A program made the position numbers and the translations under genes. A DNA stretch of 47,287 bases. Origin: Bryobacterales bacterium. Its GTDB lineage: Bacteria; Acidobacteriota; Terriglobia; Bryobacterales; Bryobacteraceae. The stretch lies in NCBI GenBank assembly GCA_020854055.1, contig JADZGD010000063.1, positions 1 to 47,287 of the forward strand. Direction: 5' to 3'. This document shows, in pieces, positions 9,148-18,727 of the stretch. Positions within the stretch are counted from its first letter, which is position 1. The number at the start of each line of letters is the position of its first letter. The notes under the pieces were generated by a model, which saw nothing but the letters and a program-made list of their open reading frames with translations, searched no databases and had not been told where the DNA came from.

Positions 9148-9150
9148 CCG

Positions 9151-12100
9151 GTGCTCAAACGAATTATCGACTTTCATCTGGAGCACCGCTGGTTTGTGTT
9201 GCTGGGCGTGTTGGGAATTATAGCCGCGGGGTTATACTCGATGCTGCTGATCCCCATCGACGCCTTTCCGGATCTCACCAGCAACCAGGTGGTAATCAGT
9301 TCGAACTGCCCCGGCATGGCACCGGGCGAGGTGGAACAACTGGTCACATTTCCCATCGAGACCTCTTTGATGGGAATCGCGAAGACCCAGGGCATCCGCT
9401 CGATCTCCAAGCTGGGCCTCTCGATTGTCACTATTACCTTCGACGACGCCGTCCCAACCTATTTCGCCCGCCAGTTGGTGAACGAGAGGCTGCAGGAAGC
9501 GCGAACGCAATTGCCCGAAGGAATCGATCCGGCGCTTGGACCGGTGGCCACGGCGTTTGGCGAGGTCTATCAGTATACGGTGGAAGGCCGGGGTTACTCG
9601 GCAATGGACCTCAAAACCCTGCACGATTGGCAGATCAGAAATCAGATGCGGACCATCCCCGGAGTGAACGAGATCAATTCCTGGGGCGGTGAGACAAAAC
9701 AGTATCAGGTCGTGGTGGATCCGGTGCGGCTGCGCGGATACGGCCTGACGCTGCGCGACGTGTTCGACCGCATCCGCGAAAACAACGCCAACTTCGGCGG
9801 CGGATATATTGAGCACGCCGGCGAGCAGTACACGGTACGCGGGGTCGGGCGCACCAGAGGCGTGGCTGACCTGGAGCAGATTGTGCTGGCCTCCAAACAG
9901 GGAACTCCCGTCATGCTGCGCGACGTGGCCCGGGTTCAGGTGGACGCCATGCAGCGGCAGGGAGCCGTACTGCGCGGCGGCGAGGGCGAAACCGTCTCCG
10001 GCATGGTGATCATGCTGAAGGGCGAAAACGGCAAGCGGGTGATCGAGCGGGTGAAACGGCGATTGGCCGGCCTGCGCCTGCCGCCAGGGGTCCGCATCGT
10101 GCCGTTTTATGACCAGTCGGAAGTGATCGACCGAACCATTCACACGGTGAAAAAGAACCTGCTTGAAGGCGGCGCGCTGGTGATGCTGGTGCTGTTCCTG
10201 TTTCTGGGCAACATCCGGGCGGCGATGATTGTGGCGGCGGTGATTCCGCTTTCGATGCTGGTCGCGTTTCTGGGAATGCAAGCTTTCGGCGTCAGCGCCA
10301 ACCTGATGAGCCTGGGAGCAATCGACTTCGGCATGATCGTCGACGGAGCGGTGGTGATGATGGAGAATTCGATGCGGCGGCTCTCTATGCCCGATTCCAG
10401 GCTCACCCCGCTCGAAGAAGTCCGCCAGAGCGCTTATGAAGTGGCGCGGCCAATTCTATTCGCGGTGGCGATCATCATTGCGGTCTACATGCCCATCTTC
10501 TTCCTGGAAGGAATGGAAGGCCGCATGTTCCGGCCGATGGCGATTACGGTCTGTTCCGCGCTGGTGGGCGCGGTGATTTTTGCGCTGACGGTGATTCCGG
10601 CATCAATCAGCGTACACTTCCGGCAGCGGATCGAGCACCACCACGAAGGATGGATGGAAGGGTTGAAGGCGGCCTATGTACGCTCCTTGAAAATGCTGAT
10701 CGCGCACCGGCCGTGGACGGTTGCCGTGGCGGGGTTGCTGGTGGTGGCGGCGGTGGGGTCACTGGTCTTCATCGGCACGGAATTCATGCCGCGGCTGGAC
10801 GAGGGCTCCATTCTGATCGAGACGCGGAAGCTGCCCGGAATCGCCCTGTCGGATTCAATCGCGATCAGTACCCGTGTGGAACGGATCGTCCGTTCATTCG
10901 ATCCCGTTTCCGCCGTGGTGACCAAAATCGGCCGTCCGGATCTGGCCACCGAAGCCATGGGCATCAACCAGGGCGACGTATATGTGCTGCTCAAACCACC
11001 GCAACAATGGTACGGCTATCGCAACAAAGAGCAACTGATTACCGCCATGTCGGCGGCGCTCGGCCAGGTGCCCGGCGTGGCCTTCAACTTCACGCAGCCC
11101 ATGGCGATGCGGCTGGACGAAGTGGTTTCCGGCATCAAGGCCGACGTCGCGGTGAAGATATTCGGCGAAGACTCCACGGTGCTGGAGCAGCAGGCCGAAA
11201 AGACGCTGCGCGTGCTTTCGGCCGTGCCCGGGGCAGCCGATGCGCAGATGGAGATCATCTCCGGCGTAGCCGAGCTGACCGTGCAACCGGACCGGGCGCA
11301 AATGGCCCGCTACGGGCTGGATGTTTCCGCCATACGGCGGATGATCGAGACGGCAGTGGCCGGCCATCAGGTGTCGGAGATGGTGGAGGGACAGCGGCGG
11401 TTCGCCATCGTGGTTCGCCTGCCGCATTCGTACCGCGCCGAGCCCCAGGCGCTGGAGGCACTGCCGGTCTCCTCGCCCGGTGGGGAGCAGATTCTGTTGG
11501 GGCAGGTGGCGCGAGTCGAGACCCTCCGTGGCCCGGAGGTTGTCTCGCGCGAAAACGGAATGCGGCGCATCGTGGTGCAGTGCAACGTACGCGGGCGCGA
11601 CCTGGGTGGATTCGTGGCCGGCGCGCAGAAGCGCATCAACGCCGCCATCCATCTGCCCGCGGGTTACCTGATGGAATGGGGCGGGCAGTTTGAGAACCAG
11701 CAGCGGGCTACGCGCCGGCTGATAATCGTGCTGCCGGCGGCGGTGCTGATTATTTTCGGCCTGCTGTTTGCCACCTTCAATTCGGTGCCCCAAGCGCTGC
11801 TGATATTGCTGAACGTACCGTTTGCGCTGGTGGGCGGCATCGCCGCGCTGTGGCTGCGAGGGCTGAATCTGAACCTCTCGGCTTCGGTGGGCTTCATCGC
11901 GCTTTTCGGCGTGGCGGTATTAAACGGCATCGTGATGGTAAGCCACATCAACGGTCTGCGTACCGGCGGCATGAATCTCGACCGCGCATTGCTCGACGGC
12001 GCAGCGGCGCGGCTGCGGCCTGTATTGATGACAGCGCTGGTGGCAAGCCTCGGCTTCGTTCCCATGGCTGTCGCCACCTCGGCCGGCGCGGAAGTACAGC

Positions 12101-12258
12101 GGCCGCTGGCAACGGTGGTGATCGGCGGGCTGATCACATCCACCATACTCACGTTGTTGGTGCTGCCCGTTGTGTATCCATGGTTCTCGCCGAAAGACAA
12201 GCCGCAGCCGGCTCCTGCCGCCGGTTCCCCGGCTCCGGCGCGATACATTGAGCGGTGA
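9151..12258 (+). CDS. Heavy-metal RND pump, CzcA/HME type
   Basis: A 1035-residue inner-membrane proton/cation antiporter with the normal 12-helix, two-large-loop RND layout. The segment DFGMIVDGAVVMMEN (residues 392-406) carries Asp392, Asp398 and Glu405. These match the three acidic TM4 residues of CzcA and point to divalent ions (Zn, Co, Cd or Ni) rather than Cu(I)/Ag(I). Starting NQVVISSNCPGMAPGEVEQ and the repeats of the porter domain fit the HME group. It starts with GTG at 9151, three bases after the adaptor gene, and is the last large gene of the efflux operon. Ion specificity is inferred from the signature only. Confidence 0.93.
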   Translation: MLKRIIDFHLEHRWFVLLGVLGIIAAGLYSMLLIPIDAFPDLTSNQVVISSNCPGMAPGEVEQLVTFPIETSLMGIAKTQGIRSISKLGLSIVTITFDDAVPTYFARQLVNERLQEARTQLPEGIDPALGPVATAFGEVYQYTVEGRGYSAMDLKTLHDWQIRNQMRTIPGVNEINSWGGETKQYQVVVDPVRLRGYGLTLRDVFDRIRENNANFGGGYIEHAGEQYTVRGVGRTRGVADLEQIVLASKQGTPVMLRDVARVQVDAMQRQGAVLRGGEGETVSGMVIMLKGENGKRVIERVKRRLAGLRLPPGVRIVPFYDQSEVIDRTIHTVKKNLLEGGALVMLVLFLFLGNIRAAMIVAAVIPLSMLVAFLGMQAFGVSANLMSLGAIDFGMIVDGAVVMMENSMRRLSMPDSRLTPLEEVRQSAYEVARPILFAVAIIIAVYMPIFFLEGMEGRMFRPMAITVCSALVGAVIFALTVIPASISVHFRQRIEHHHEGWMEGLKAAYVRSLKMLIAHRPWTVAVAGLLVVAAVGSLVFIGTEFMPRLDEGSILIETRKLPGIALSDSIAISTRVERIVRSFDPVSAVVTKIGRPDLATEAMGINQGDVYVLLKPPQQWYGYRNKEQLITAMSAALGQVPGVAFNFTQPMAMRLDEVVSGIKADVAVKIFGEDSTVLEQQAEKTLRVLSAVPGAADAQMEIISGVAELTVQPDRAQMARYGLDVSAIRRMIETAVAGHQVSEMVEGQRRFAIVVRLPHSYRAEPQALEALPVSSPGGEQILLGQVARVETLRGPEVVSRENGMRRIVVQCNVRGRDLGGFVAGAQKRINAAIHLPAGYLMEWGGQFENQQRATRRLIIVLPAAVLIIFGLLFATFNSVPQALLILLNVPFALVGGIAALWLRGLNLNLSASVGFIALFGVAVLNGIVMVSHINGLRTGGMNLDRALLDGAAARLRPVLMTALVASLGFVPMAVATSAGAEVQRPLATVVIGGLITSTILTLLVLPVVYPWFSPKDKPQPAPAAGSPAPARYIER

Positions 12259-12473
12259 CAAACGAATGGACACGCGGAGACGTCCTGTGGAGCGGCGTGG
12301 CGGCCGCCGCCGCTTCGGCTGGACAACCGGTTCCAGCGCGCGTGGCCACCGCCTCAAAGAGTCCAGCATGTTCCGGGCCGTGCGGGGCGGAGGCCAATTC
12401 TGTCTTGACTCCCCGGTGTTGCCACCTTAACGGCCGCTTTGAGGATTGCTACGCAGCCCGCCGGGCAGCCTGA
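12255..12473 (+). CDS. Possible small Cys-rich ORF coupled to the RND pump gene
   Basis: A 72-codon reading frame opens at a GTG that overlaps the pump stop as GTGA. It encodes an Ala-rich N-terminal half and a C-terminal half with five cysteines and one histidine (CSGPC at 39-43, CCH at 55-57, Cys65). The position and cysteines would suit a small metal-binding partner, but there is no strong ribosome site and no recognised family. The last 25 bases overlap the 3' end of the convergent NRPS-like gene. It may be only an open frame in GC-rich spacer. Confidence 0.22.
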   Translation: MTNEWTRGDVLWSGVAAAAASAGQPVPARVATASKSPACSGPCGAEANSVLTPRCCHLNGRFEDCYAARRAA

Positions 12474-15400
12474 TCTCCACTTTTGTGCGGCGCATCCGGC
12501 TCTGCCGGAATTCCGCACCAGCGGGTGTGGGCGGGAAGGGTCTCTCCCTTCATCGCCAGCGAGAGAGCGTCCAGCCTTGCCCCATCCTCCAGGGTGGAAT
12601 CGTAGAGCACCACGGCGCGAGGCCCGGCGATGCAACCCCGGCCGATCTCCACGCGGGACATCTTCATGACGCGGTCCTCGAACAGGTGGGTCTGAAGCGA
12701 CGAGGCGCGCCCGATGGAACTGTCATCACCGACATGAACCAGGTCGAACTCCGTGAGAAAAGTGGTCTCCAGGTACACGCGGCGCCCGATACGGGCTCCG
12801 AACAGGCGCAACAGCACGGCAGCCATCGGCGTTCCCGTAAGAAACTGGCCGAGCACTGGAACCACTGCACCCTCATAAAGGCCGGTGATCAGTTCGGTGT
12901 GGCGGACAAAGGGCGCCCAAAGGGGTTCTACCCGTGGACGGTAAGTTCCAACAATCAGCCACTTCAGAATGCCAACCACCAACGTGATCGCGGTGGCGGC
13001 GGCAAAGTAGGCGGCCGGCATCAGCAGGAACAGGCTCCACGGCCCGGCGCCGCGGACCAATTGGCCGGCCGCGGCGGCAAGCAGAATGCCGAGAGTAAAC
13101 AACAGTGCCGCGGGCAGCGTGGCGCGGAAAAACTCGACCCCCAGCCGGTAAGCAACCAGCACCGGCTTGGGCCGGTAGGTGACCGATTCGTCAAAATTGC
13201 CCCACACCTGGCGCTTTGGCAAAAAGATGGAGGGAGAGCCAAGCCAGGAGCTGCCGGCATGCATCGCCGCGGCGGGAACCACCGAGGCCACCCCGATCAG
13301 CGAATTGCCCGGCAACTTCACTTCACCGCGGATAACAGCGGCATTGCCGATAAAGGTACGGTTACCAATTTCGGAGCTTGCCAGGGCGATCTTGCCGTTA
13401 TGAAAGGTGGCTGCTCCAATGGACGCCAGATCGGCGACGAAGGTCTGCTCACCAAGCCTGAGCAGGTCGGGATCGATATGAGAAACCGTGGAAACCTCGC
13501 TCCAGGCGCCGATCTTCGCTCCCAAAAGGCGGAGCCAGGGAGCGATATAGAGGGTGGCGTAAAGCGAGTTGGTGAGGGTGAGGCTCAGCGACATCAGCCG
13601 GTCGGCGAACCACTTGCGCAAACCGAACAGGGAGAGTTCGGGGTAGATGCCGGGACGGGCATGGAACAGCACCGCCCGCTTTCCAACCGCAACCACGGCG
13701 CAGGTGGCAAGCACAAACGCCAGGCCGGCGACGGGAGCAAGCGCGAGGCTGGCCGCCAGGCCGGCGGCGTGGCCGGCCCAGGCTAGTAGCAGCAGGCCGG
13801 GGAGCGCCACGATTATCGGAAGAATCTCCAGCGTCACAATTGCCGCCAGAAAGCCGGCCCACAGCGCCGCCGAGGGACGAACCGCCGCCTCGGGACCCTG
13901 CTCCATCTGCTCGAGCAGCGCATCGGTGCTATTGGCCGGTTGCGACGGCGAACCGGCCCAGGATTGATGTGCCGGAATCTTCTGAAAGCGCGTGACCAGC
14001 GTCTGTTCGGCGATGCGCGCGCCCTGGCCCACCGTGGCCCCGAGCAGCAGCACGGACTTGGTACCGATGTGGGCGCGGGCGCCGATGTGAACCGGAGCCA
14101 TGTGCAGGTAGCCGTCCTCGATGACGAAGGGCTGAATCTCTACCTCATAGCCAATGCTGGCGCGATCTCCAATCTCGATCAGATCGGGCAGGTGAAGGTG
14201 CGCGGTAGCGATCTGGCAGCCTTCACCCACGCGGGCTCCCAGCAGGCGGGCATAGAACGGCATCAGTGGGGAGCCGGCCAGCAAGCTGAGCGGAGAGAGG
14301 TCGAGAGCCTTGCGGACAATCCACCAGCGGCAGTAATACGAGCCCCAAAGCGGGTAAGTGCCGGAACGGAAACGGCCGATGAGCGTCCACTTCAGCACGA
14401 CAGGCAAGAACACCAAGAGGCCGACGAGAAGGGCCGGGATCAGCGCGTCCCAGGCATCGGGAGCCAGACCGGCGTGGGCGTGATGCAGCACAAGCGCGGC
14501 AATCGGCGCCAGAAATACCGCCAGCATCCCGTAAAGAAGGACGAACTGGACTGCCCCTGCCAAACGGACCCGGGTGTCGGAGTGCTTGAGGACGTGACGC
14601 TGCGGCCTGGGCGCGGCCGAGGAGGTCGGATCAGGCACTGCGTCCAGCGCCTCGGCCAGTCCTCGGACGGTGGGATGGGCATACAGATCGGCAATGCTGG
14701 CTCGCCGGAAGCGCTCCTGCCGGCGCAGCCTGGAAACCACCTGGGCGGCGAATAGCGAATGCCCGCCGAGGTCCAGGAAGAAATCGGCAACCACGGAGAC
14801 CTCAGCCAGGTTGAAGACGGCGCGCCACTCGGCGGCAATCGTTTCCTCGAGTGGCGTCGAGGGGGCTACATAATTGCCGGAGCGCAGGGTAAGGCGGGGC
14901 AGAACCGGCGGCGGCAGGTGTTTGCGATCGGTCTTACCGCTGGCCAACGTAGGAATGGCATCGGGAAATTCGATATAGGCCGGCACCATGTAGGCCGGCA
15001 GGCGGTGGCGCAGTTCGCCGGCCAGGACCTCGCGCAGAGAGCCGGCATCCGTGGCCGAAGCACGCAGTTTGAGGTAGGCCACCAGTTCTTCCGGTTGCAC
15101 CCCAGACGGGGTAGTAGAAACCACGGCATTCTCGACCGCCGGATTCTCCAGCAGGATGGCTTCGATTTCCCCGAGTTCGATACGAAATCCGCGAATCTTT
15201 ACCTGGGTATCGATCCGGCCAAGGAATTCGATCTCACCGTTGGCAGCGAACCGGCCCAAATCACCGGAGCGGTACATCCGCCGGCCAGGCAGGAATGGAT
15301 CGGCGACAAAGCGGGATTCCGTCAGTTCCGGGCGGTTGCGGTATCCGGCTGAGACGCCCTTGCCGCCGATATAGATTTCACCGGCTTCACCGGCGGCTAC

Positions 15401-16501
15401 CGGTTGGCGCTTCTCATCGAGCACGTACATCCGGTAGCCGGGCATCGGCCGGCCGATCGTGACGGGCTTCCCGGGTTCCAGCTCGCTCCAACTGGCGGTG
15501 ACCGTGGTCTCGGTGGGACCGTAGGTGTTGAGTATACGGCGGCCCGGATAGCTCCACCGCTCAACGAGGTCGCGCGGGCAGGCTTCGCCTCCGACAACGA
15601 GCGTGTGCACAAGCGGAAGTTCGCGGTCGAGCGTAGCAAGCAGGGTGGGCACCGCACACAGTACGGTGACCCGGTTTTCGGCCAGAAAGGCGGCGAGTCC
15701 CGAACCGATCCGGCGGCTGCCGGTGGGTCCAGCCACTACCGCCGCTCCCTTAAGCCAGGCGGGCCAGATCTCTTCAATGGAAAAATCGAAGGCCATCGTC
15801 ATGCCCTGGTAGACACGATCGCCGGCCGAGACGCCATAGATAGGCGTGCAAACGGAGAGGAAAAAGCAGACCGAGGAGTGGTTGACGGCTACTCCCTTCG
15901 GCTTGCCGGTGGTTCCGGAGGTGTAAATGATATAGGCCAGGCTATCTCCGGCATCGGAGATCTCCGGGCGGGTGACCGGGTATGAGGCCAATTTGGGTTC
16001 GTTTTGGTCAACAACAGCGAGACGGGATCCGAGCGCGACGTGGGTAGCCGCAAGCTCTGCGCTGGTGAGCACCAGGCGAATCGCGGCGTCCTCGACGATG
16101 AAGGCCACCCGGTCGGCCGGATAGGAGGGGTCGATGGGCACGAAGGCAGCGCCGGCTTTGAGGATCGCCAAAAGAGCGACGTAGCTGGAAACCGAGCGCT
16201 CCATCAGCAGGCCGAGTGTGTCTCCGGGGCGGGTTCCCCGCTCGATGAGCCAATGGGCCAATCGGTTGGCGCTTTGGTCCAATTGCTGGTACGTGAGTCC
16301 GGTTTCACCGCAGATTAGCGCCGTCGCGCCGGGCACGGTATCGGCCGACCGTTCGAAGTACTGTTGCATGCGCCGGGCCGGCTCAACCACAATGCCGGCT
16401 GCATCGTCGTATACCTCCTCCACCGGAAGGGGTACTGTGTGAAACCGGTGCTTCAAAATCGGCTCAACCGGCGTGGTTGTCAATTCAGAAACCTGATTCA
16501 T
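12449..16501 (-). CDS. Single-module NRPS-like synthetase with membrane/beta-helix C-terminus (Pls-like)
   Basis: A 1350-residue protein. Residues about 40-545 are a complete adenylation domain: core motifs YIIYTSGTTGKPKG, FDFSIEEIW, NTYGPTE, YRSGDLG and the invariant Lys in SGKTDRK. A carrier domain follows, with the phosphopantetheine Ser582 in LGGHSL. From about 655 on, hydrophobic helix pairs alternate with three hexapeptide-repeat (left-handed beta-helix) segments, for example HIGARAHIGTKSVLLLGATV. There is no ordinary condensation or thioesterase domain. This is the plan and length of epsilon-poly-lysine synthetase (Pls) and of proteins with the 'NRPS terminal domain of unknown function'. 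They polymerise one amino acid at the membrane. By eye, aligning to PheA, the specificity residues read D-F-E-C-V-G-T-V-T-K; Glu at position 239 would suit a cationic substrate. The gene is monocistronic and flanked by unrelated genes. Confidence 0.85.
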   Translation of the reverse strand: MNQVSELTTTPVEPILKHRFHTVPLPVEEVYDDAAGIVVEPARRMQQYFERSADTVPGATALICGETGLTYQQLDQSANRLAHWLIERGTRPGDTLGLLMERSVSSYVALLAILKAGAAFVPIDPSYPADRVAFIVEDAAIRLVLTSAELAATHVALGSRLAVVDQNEPKLASYPVTRPEISDAGDSLAYIIYTSGTTGKPKGVAVNHSSVCFFLSVCTPIYGVSAGDRVYQGMTMAFDFSIEEIWPAWLKGAAVVAGPTGSRRIGSGLAAFLAENRVTVLCAVPTLLATLDRELPLVHTLVVGGEACPRDLVERWSYPGRRILNTYGPTETTVTASWSELEPGKPVTIGRPMPGYRMYVLDEKRQPVAAGEAGEIYIGGKGVSAGYRNRPELTESRFVADPFLPGRRMYRSGDLGRFAANGEIEFLGRIDTQVKIRGFRIELGEIEAILLENPAVENAVVSTTPSGVQPEELVAYLKLRASATDAGSLREVLAGELRHRLPAYMVPAYIEFPDAIPTLASGKTDRKHLPPPVLPRLTLRSGNYVAPSTPLEETIAAEWRAVFNLAEVSVVADFFLDLGGHSLFAAQVVSRLRRQERFRRASIADLYAHPTVRGLAEALDAVPDPTSSAAPRPQRHVLKHSDTRVRLAGAVQFVLLYGMLAVFLAPIAALVLHHAHAGLAPDAWDALIPALLVGLLVFLPVVLKWTLIGRFRSGTYPLWGSYYCRWWIVRKALDLSPLSLLAGSPLMPFYARLLGARVGEGCQIATAHLHLPDLIEIGDRASIGYEVEIQPFVIEDGYLHMAPVHIGARAHIGTKSVLLLGATVGQGARIAEQTLVTRFQKIPAHQSWAGSPSQPANSTDALLEQMEQGPEAAVRPSAALWAGFLAAIVTLEILPIIVALPGLLLLAWAGHAAGLAASLALAPVAGLAFVLATCAVVAVGKRAVLFHARPGIYPELSLFGLRKWFADRLMSLSLTLTNSLYATLYIAPWLRLLGAKIGAWSEVSTVSHIDPDLLRLGEQTFVADLASIGAATFHNGKIALASSEIGNRTFIGNAAVIRGEVKLPGNSLIGVASVVPAAAMHAGSSWLGSPSIFLPKRQVWGNFDESVTYRPKPVLVAYRLGVEFFRATLPAALLFTLGILLAAAAGQLVRGAGPWSLFLLMPAAYFAAATAITLVVGILKWLIVGTYRPRVEPLWAPFVRHTELITGLYEGAVVPVLGQFLTGTPMAAVLLRLFGARIGRRVYLETTFLTEFDLVHVGDDSSIGRASSLQTHLFEDRVMKMSRVEIGRGCIAGPRAVVLYDSTLEDGARLDALSLAMKGETLPAHTRWCGIPAEPDAPHKSGDQAARRAA

Positions 16502-16621
16502 AATGCACTCTGTGACCCTGGCTCCGGGTCTTATTCCGCCTCACTTATGTTGACGACAAGTGCAGGCGTCAGTTGCAGTTATGGGTAGTTTTTAATATTA
16601 ACCGGCGTTCACTTGAGGCCG

Positions 16622-17779
16622 TCAGCGCAGCGGAAGGAAGTCGATGCACTGCGGGTTTGGGGCCGTCAGGCCGGTACGGTTGGACGACAACTTACCGGAT
16701 TGAGGATTCACCTTGAAGATGGTGATGTTATCGGAGTCCTGGCCCGCCGAAAACAGGTAAGTACCGGGCGGATCCAGGTTGAAATTGCGAGGAGTCCTGC
16801 CGCCCGACGGCTCGAATTGAATCGGGGTGAGGGTGCCTTTCAACGGGTCAACGGCGAATACGGCGATGCTATCGTGGCCGCGGTTGGAAGCGTAGACGGC
16901 CTTACCATTCGGCAGAATCTGAATCTCACCGCCGGTGGAGTCGCCAGACCAGCCTTGGGGAAGCGAGGAGACGGTCTGGAGCGGTGTGAGAGCCCCGCGG
17001 GCGGCATCCCAGGCGAAAGTGGTGACGCTTGAACCCATCTCGTTCACCACGTACAGATAGCGGCCGTTCGGATTGAAAACCAGGTGCCGGGCGCCGGCGC
17101 CGGCAGGCACCTTGCCATAGGCCGGATCATTGGGTGTGAGTCCACCGGTAGTGGCATCGAACTTGTAAATGAGGACTTCATCGAGGCCGAGGTCGGCGGC
17201 GAGGACAAAACGGTTGTCCGGTGAGACGATGATGCCGTGGGCGTGGGGGGCTTCCTGGCGGCGGGGATTGACGCTTTTGCCCTTGTGCTGGACAACCGAG
17301 CTTGCTTCACCCAGCTTGCCGTTGGAAAGAATGGGAAAGACGGCGACGGCGCCGCCGGCGTAATCGGCCACCAGGGCGTACTTGCCGGATTTGTCGAAAC
17401 TGATGTGGCAGGGGCCGGTCGCGCCCGAAGAAACCTCATTCAGCAGATGGAGCGTGCCGGCGGCGGCATTGATCTTGAAAGCCATCACCCCGCCGCTGCG
17501 CTTTCCCTGAAATGTATTTACTTCACTAATTGCGTAAAGGTAGCGGCCATTCGGATGAACGGCGAGAAACGATGGGCTGGTGGCTTCGCCGGCCAATACA
17601 AGCGGACCGGCCTTTCCGGTGGCGCCATCGAAGCGAAAGGCATAGATTCCCTTACTGCCGCGGCCCGCGCCTGTTCCAACAAAAACCAGGTAGTCCTTCG
17701 AAACCGCAGCCAGTAGCGGCATCAGTCCCGCGGCAAGGATCACCAGCGCAGCCAACCGAATGGATTGCATCGTTTCCAT
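16622..17779 (-). CDS. Exported lactonase-family beta-propeller protein (6-phosphogluconolactonase-like)
   Basis: A 385-residue protein with an N-terminal signal peptide (hydrophobic run ending PLLAAVS). Seven propeller-blade repeats follow, recognisable by recurring PNGRYLYAISE, DKSGKYALVADY, SPDNRFVLAADLG, NPNGRYLYVVNE and PNGKAVYASNRGHDSIAVF. The HAHGI and R-NFNLDPPG stretches are typical of the lactonase (PF10282) family, whose best-known member hydrolyses 6-phosphogluconolactone. Export makes a cytoplasmic pentose-phosphate role unlikely; it may act on another lactone or only bind. An ATG at residue 4 (17770) is an alternative start. The gap to the NRPS-like gene (16502-16621) shows nothing clear. 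Confidence 0.85.
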   Translation of the reverse strand: METMQSIRLAALVILAAGLMPLLAAVSKDYLVFVGTGAGRGSKGIYAFRFDGATGKAGPLVLAGEATSPSFLAVHPNGRYLYAISEVNTFQGKRSGGVMAFKINAAAGTLHLLNEVSSGATGPCHISFDKSGKYALVADYAGGAVAVFPILSNGKLGEASSVVQHKGKSVNPRRQEAPHAHGIIVSPDNRFVLAADLGLDEVLIYKFDATTGGLTPNDPAYGKVPAGAGARHLVFNPNGRYLYVVNEMGSSVTTFAWDAARGALTPLQTVSSLPQGWSGDSTGGEIQILPNGKAVYASNRGHDSIAVFAVDPLKGTLTPIQFEPSGGRTPRNFNLDPPGTYLFSAGQDSDNITIFKVNPQSGKLSSNRTGLTAPNPQCIDFLPLR

Positions 17780-17839
17780 GTAATCCTATCCGCGGCCAGA
17801 GTGCAAGCGAGGGCGGCGGTGAACGGCGCTTCCGATCCC

Positions 17840-18727
17840 TCAGCGCTGCCGGGCTGCCCGGGCGATGGCGCCAATGTGGCCGGGCGTTGTGCCGCAGCAG
17901 CCGCCGATGATGTTGGCCCCGGCCTCGATCAGATCCCTCACCTTTCCGGCCATGAACTCGGGAGTCTCTTTGAAGCAGGCCTTCCCGTCTTCAATCACCG
18001 GAATTCCGGCATTGGCGTGGATCAGGATCGGCATATCCGGAACCGTGGCTCGAATCTGGCGGGTGATTTCGATCATGTTCACGATTCCGTTGCCGCAGTT
18101 GGCTCCGGCAATCACGGCTCCGGCAGCGGCAGCCGCTTTCGCCGCCCGGTCGGGCTTGACGCCCATCATGGTGCGAAAGCCCTTGACTCCCGCTTCAAAA
18201 GTAAAGGTGCAGATAACGGGAAGCGAAGTGTTCTCCCTGGCAGCCCGTATGGCGGCGGTAGCCTCGGTGAGCGAGGACATGGTCTCGATGCAGATGGCGT
18301 CAGCGCCTCCTTCGGCAAGCGCGACAATCTGTTCCTTGAATGCATCGTAGAGTTGGTCCGGGGTGACGTCTCCGCCTTCCTGCTCGACAATGTGGCCGGT
18401 GGGACCCACCGATGCCGCAACGTAACCCCTGCCTGCGATACCTTCTTTGGCCAGGGCGGCAGCGGCCCGGTTGAATTCCGCCACCCGGTGAGCCATGCCA
18501 TACGCCTTCAATTTGAAAGAACTACCGCCAAATGAGTTGGTCTCTACAATGTCCGCGCCGGCATCGGCGTAAGCCCGGGCGATACCACGCACCACGTCCG
18601 GATGGCTGACGCACCAGGATTCGGGACACTCTTCGGCCGTCAGGCCTTTGGCGTGGAGCAGCGTGCCCATGGCTCCGTCGGAGATGAGAATATCGCCCTG
18701 GGCGATACGTTCCGTGAATGTCTTCAT
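17840..18727 (-). CDS. Homocysteine S-methyltransferase domain protein
   Basis: A 295-residue single-domain protein of the homocysteine S-methyltransferase family (MetH N-terminal module, BHMT, MmuM). LISDGAMGTLLHAKGL is the family start. The zinc-binding cysteines appear as GANCGNG and GGCCGTTPGHI, and ETNSFGGSS lines the active site. It would transfer a methyl group to homocysteine to give methionine. It lacks the folate, cobalamin and SAM domains of full MetH, so it must use another donor, such as a betaine, S-methylmethionine or a separate corrinoid protein. GAGG lies 9 bases before the ATG. No cobalamin or SAM riboswitch is recognisable upstream. Confidence 0.9.
   Translation of the reverse strand: MKTFTERIAQGDILISDGAMGTLLHAKGLTAEECPESWCVSHPDVVRGIARAYADAGADIVETNSFGGSSFKLKAYGMAHRVAEFNRAAAALAKEGIAGRGYVAASVGPTGHIVEQEGGDVTPDQLYDAFKEQIVALAEGGADAICIETMSSLTEATAAIRAARENTSLPVICTFTFEAGVKGFRTMMGVKPDRAAKAAAAAGAVIAGANCGNGIVNMIEITRQIRATVPDMPILIHANAGIPVIEDGKACFKETPEFMAGKVRDLIEAGANIIGGCCGTTPGHIGAIARAARQR

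Noticed and set aside
9232..10281. A 349-codon minus-strand frame within the RND pump gene
   Set aside because: His/Gln/Arg-rich antisense translation of a conserved pump; no domain is recognisable.
12446..13786. A 446-codon open frame on the plus strand opposite the NRPS-like gene
   Set aside because: It is antisense to well-conserved hexapeptide-repeat sequence, its composition is Gly/Arg/His/Gln-rich as in GC-rich shadow frames, and it shows no family motif.
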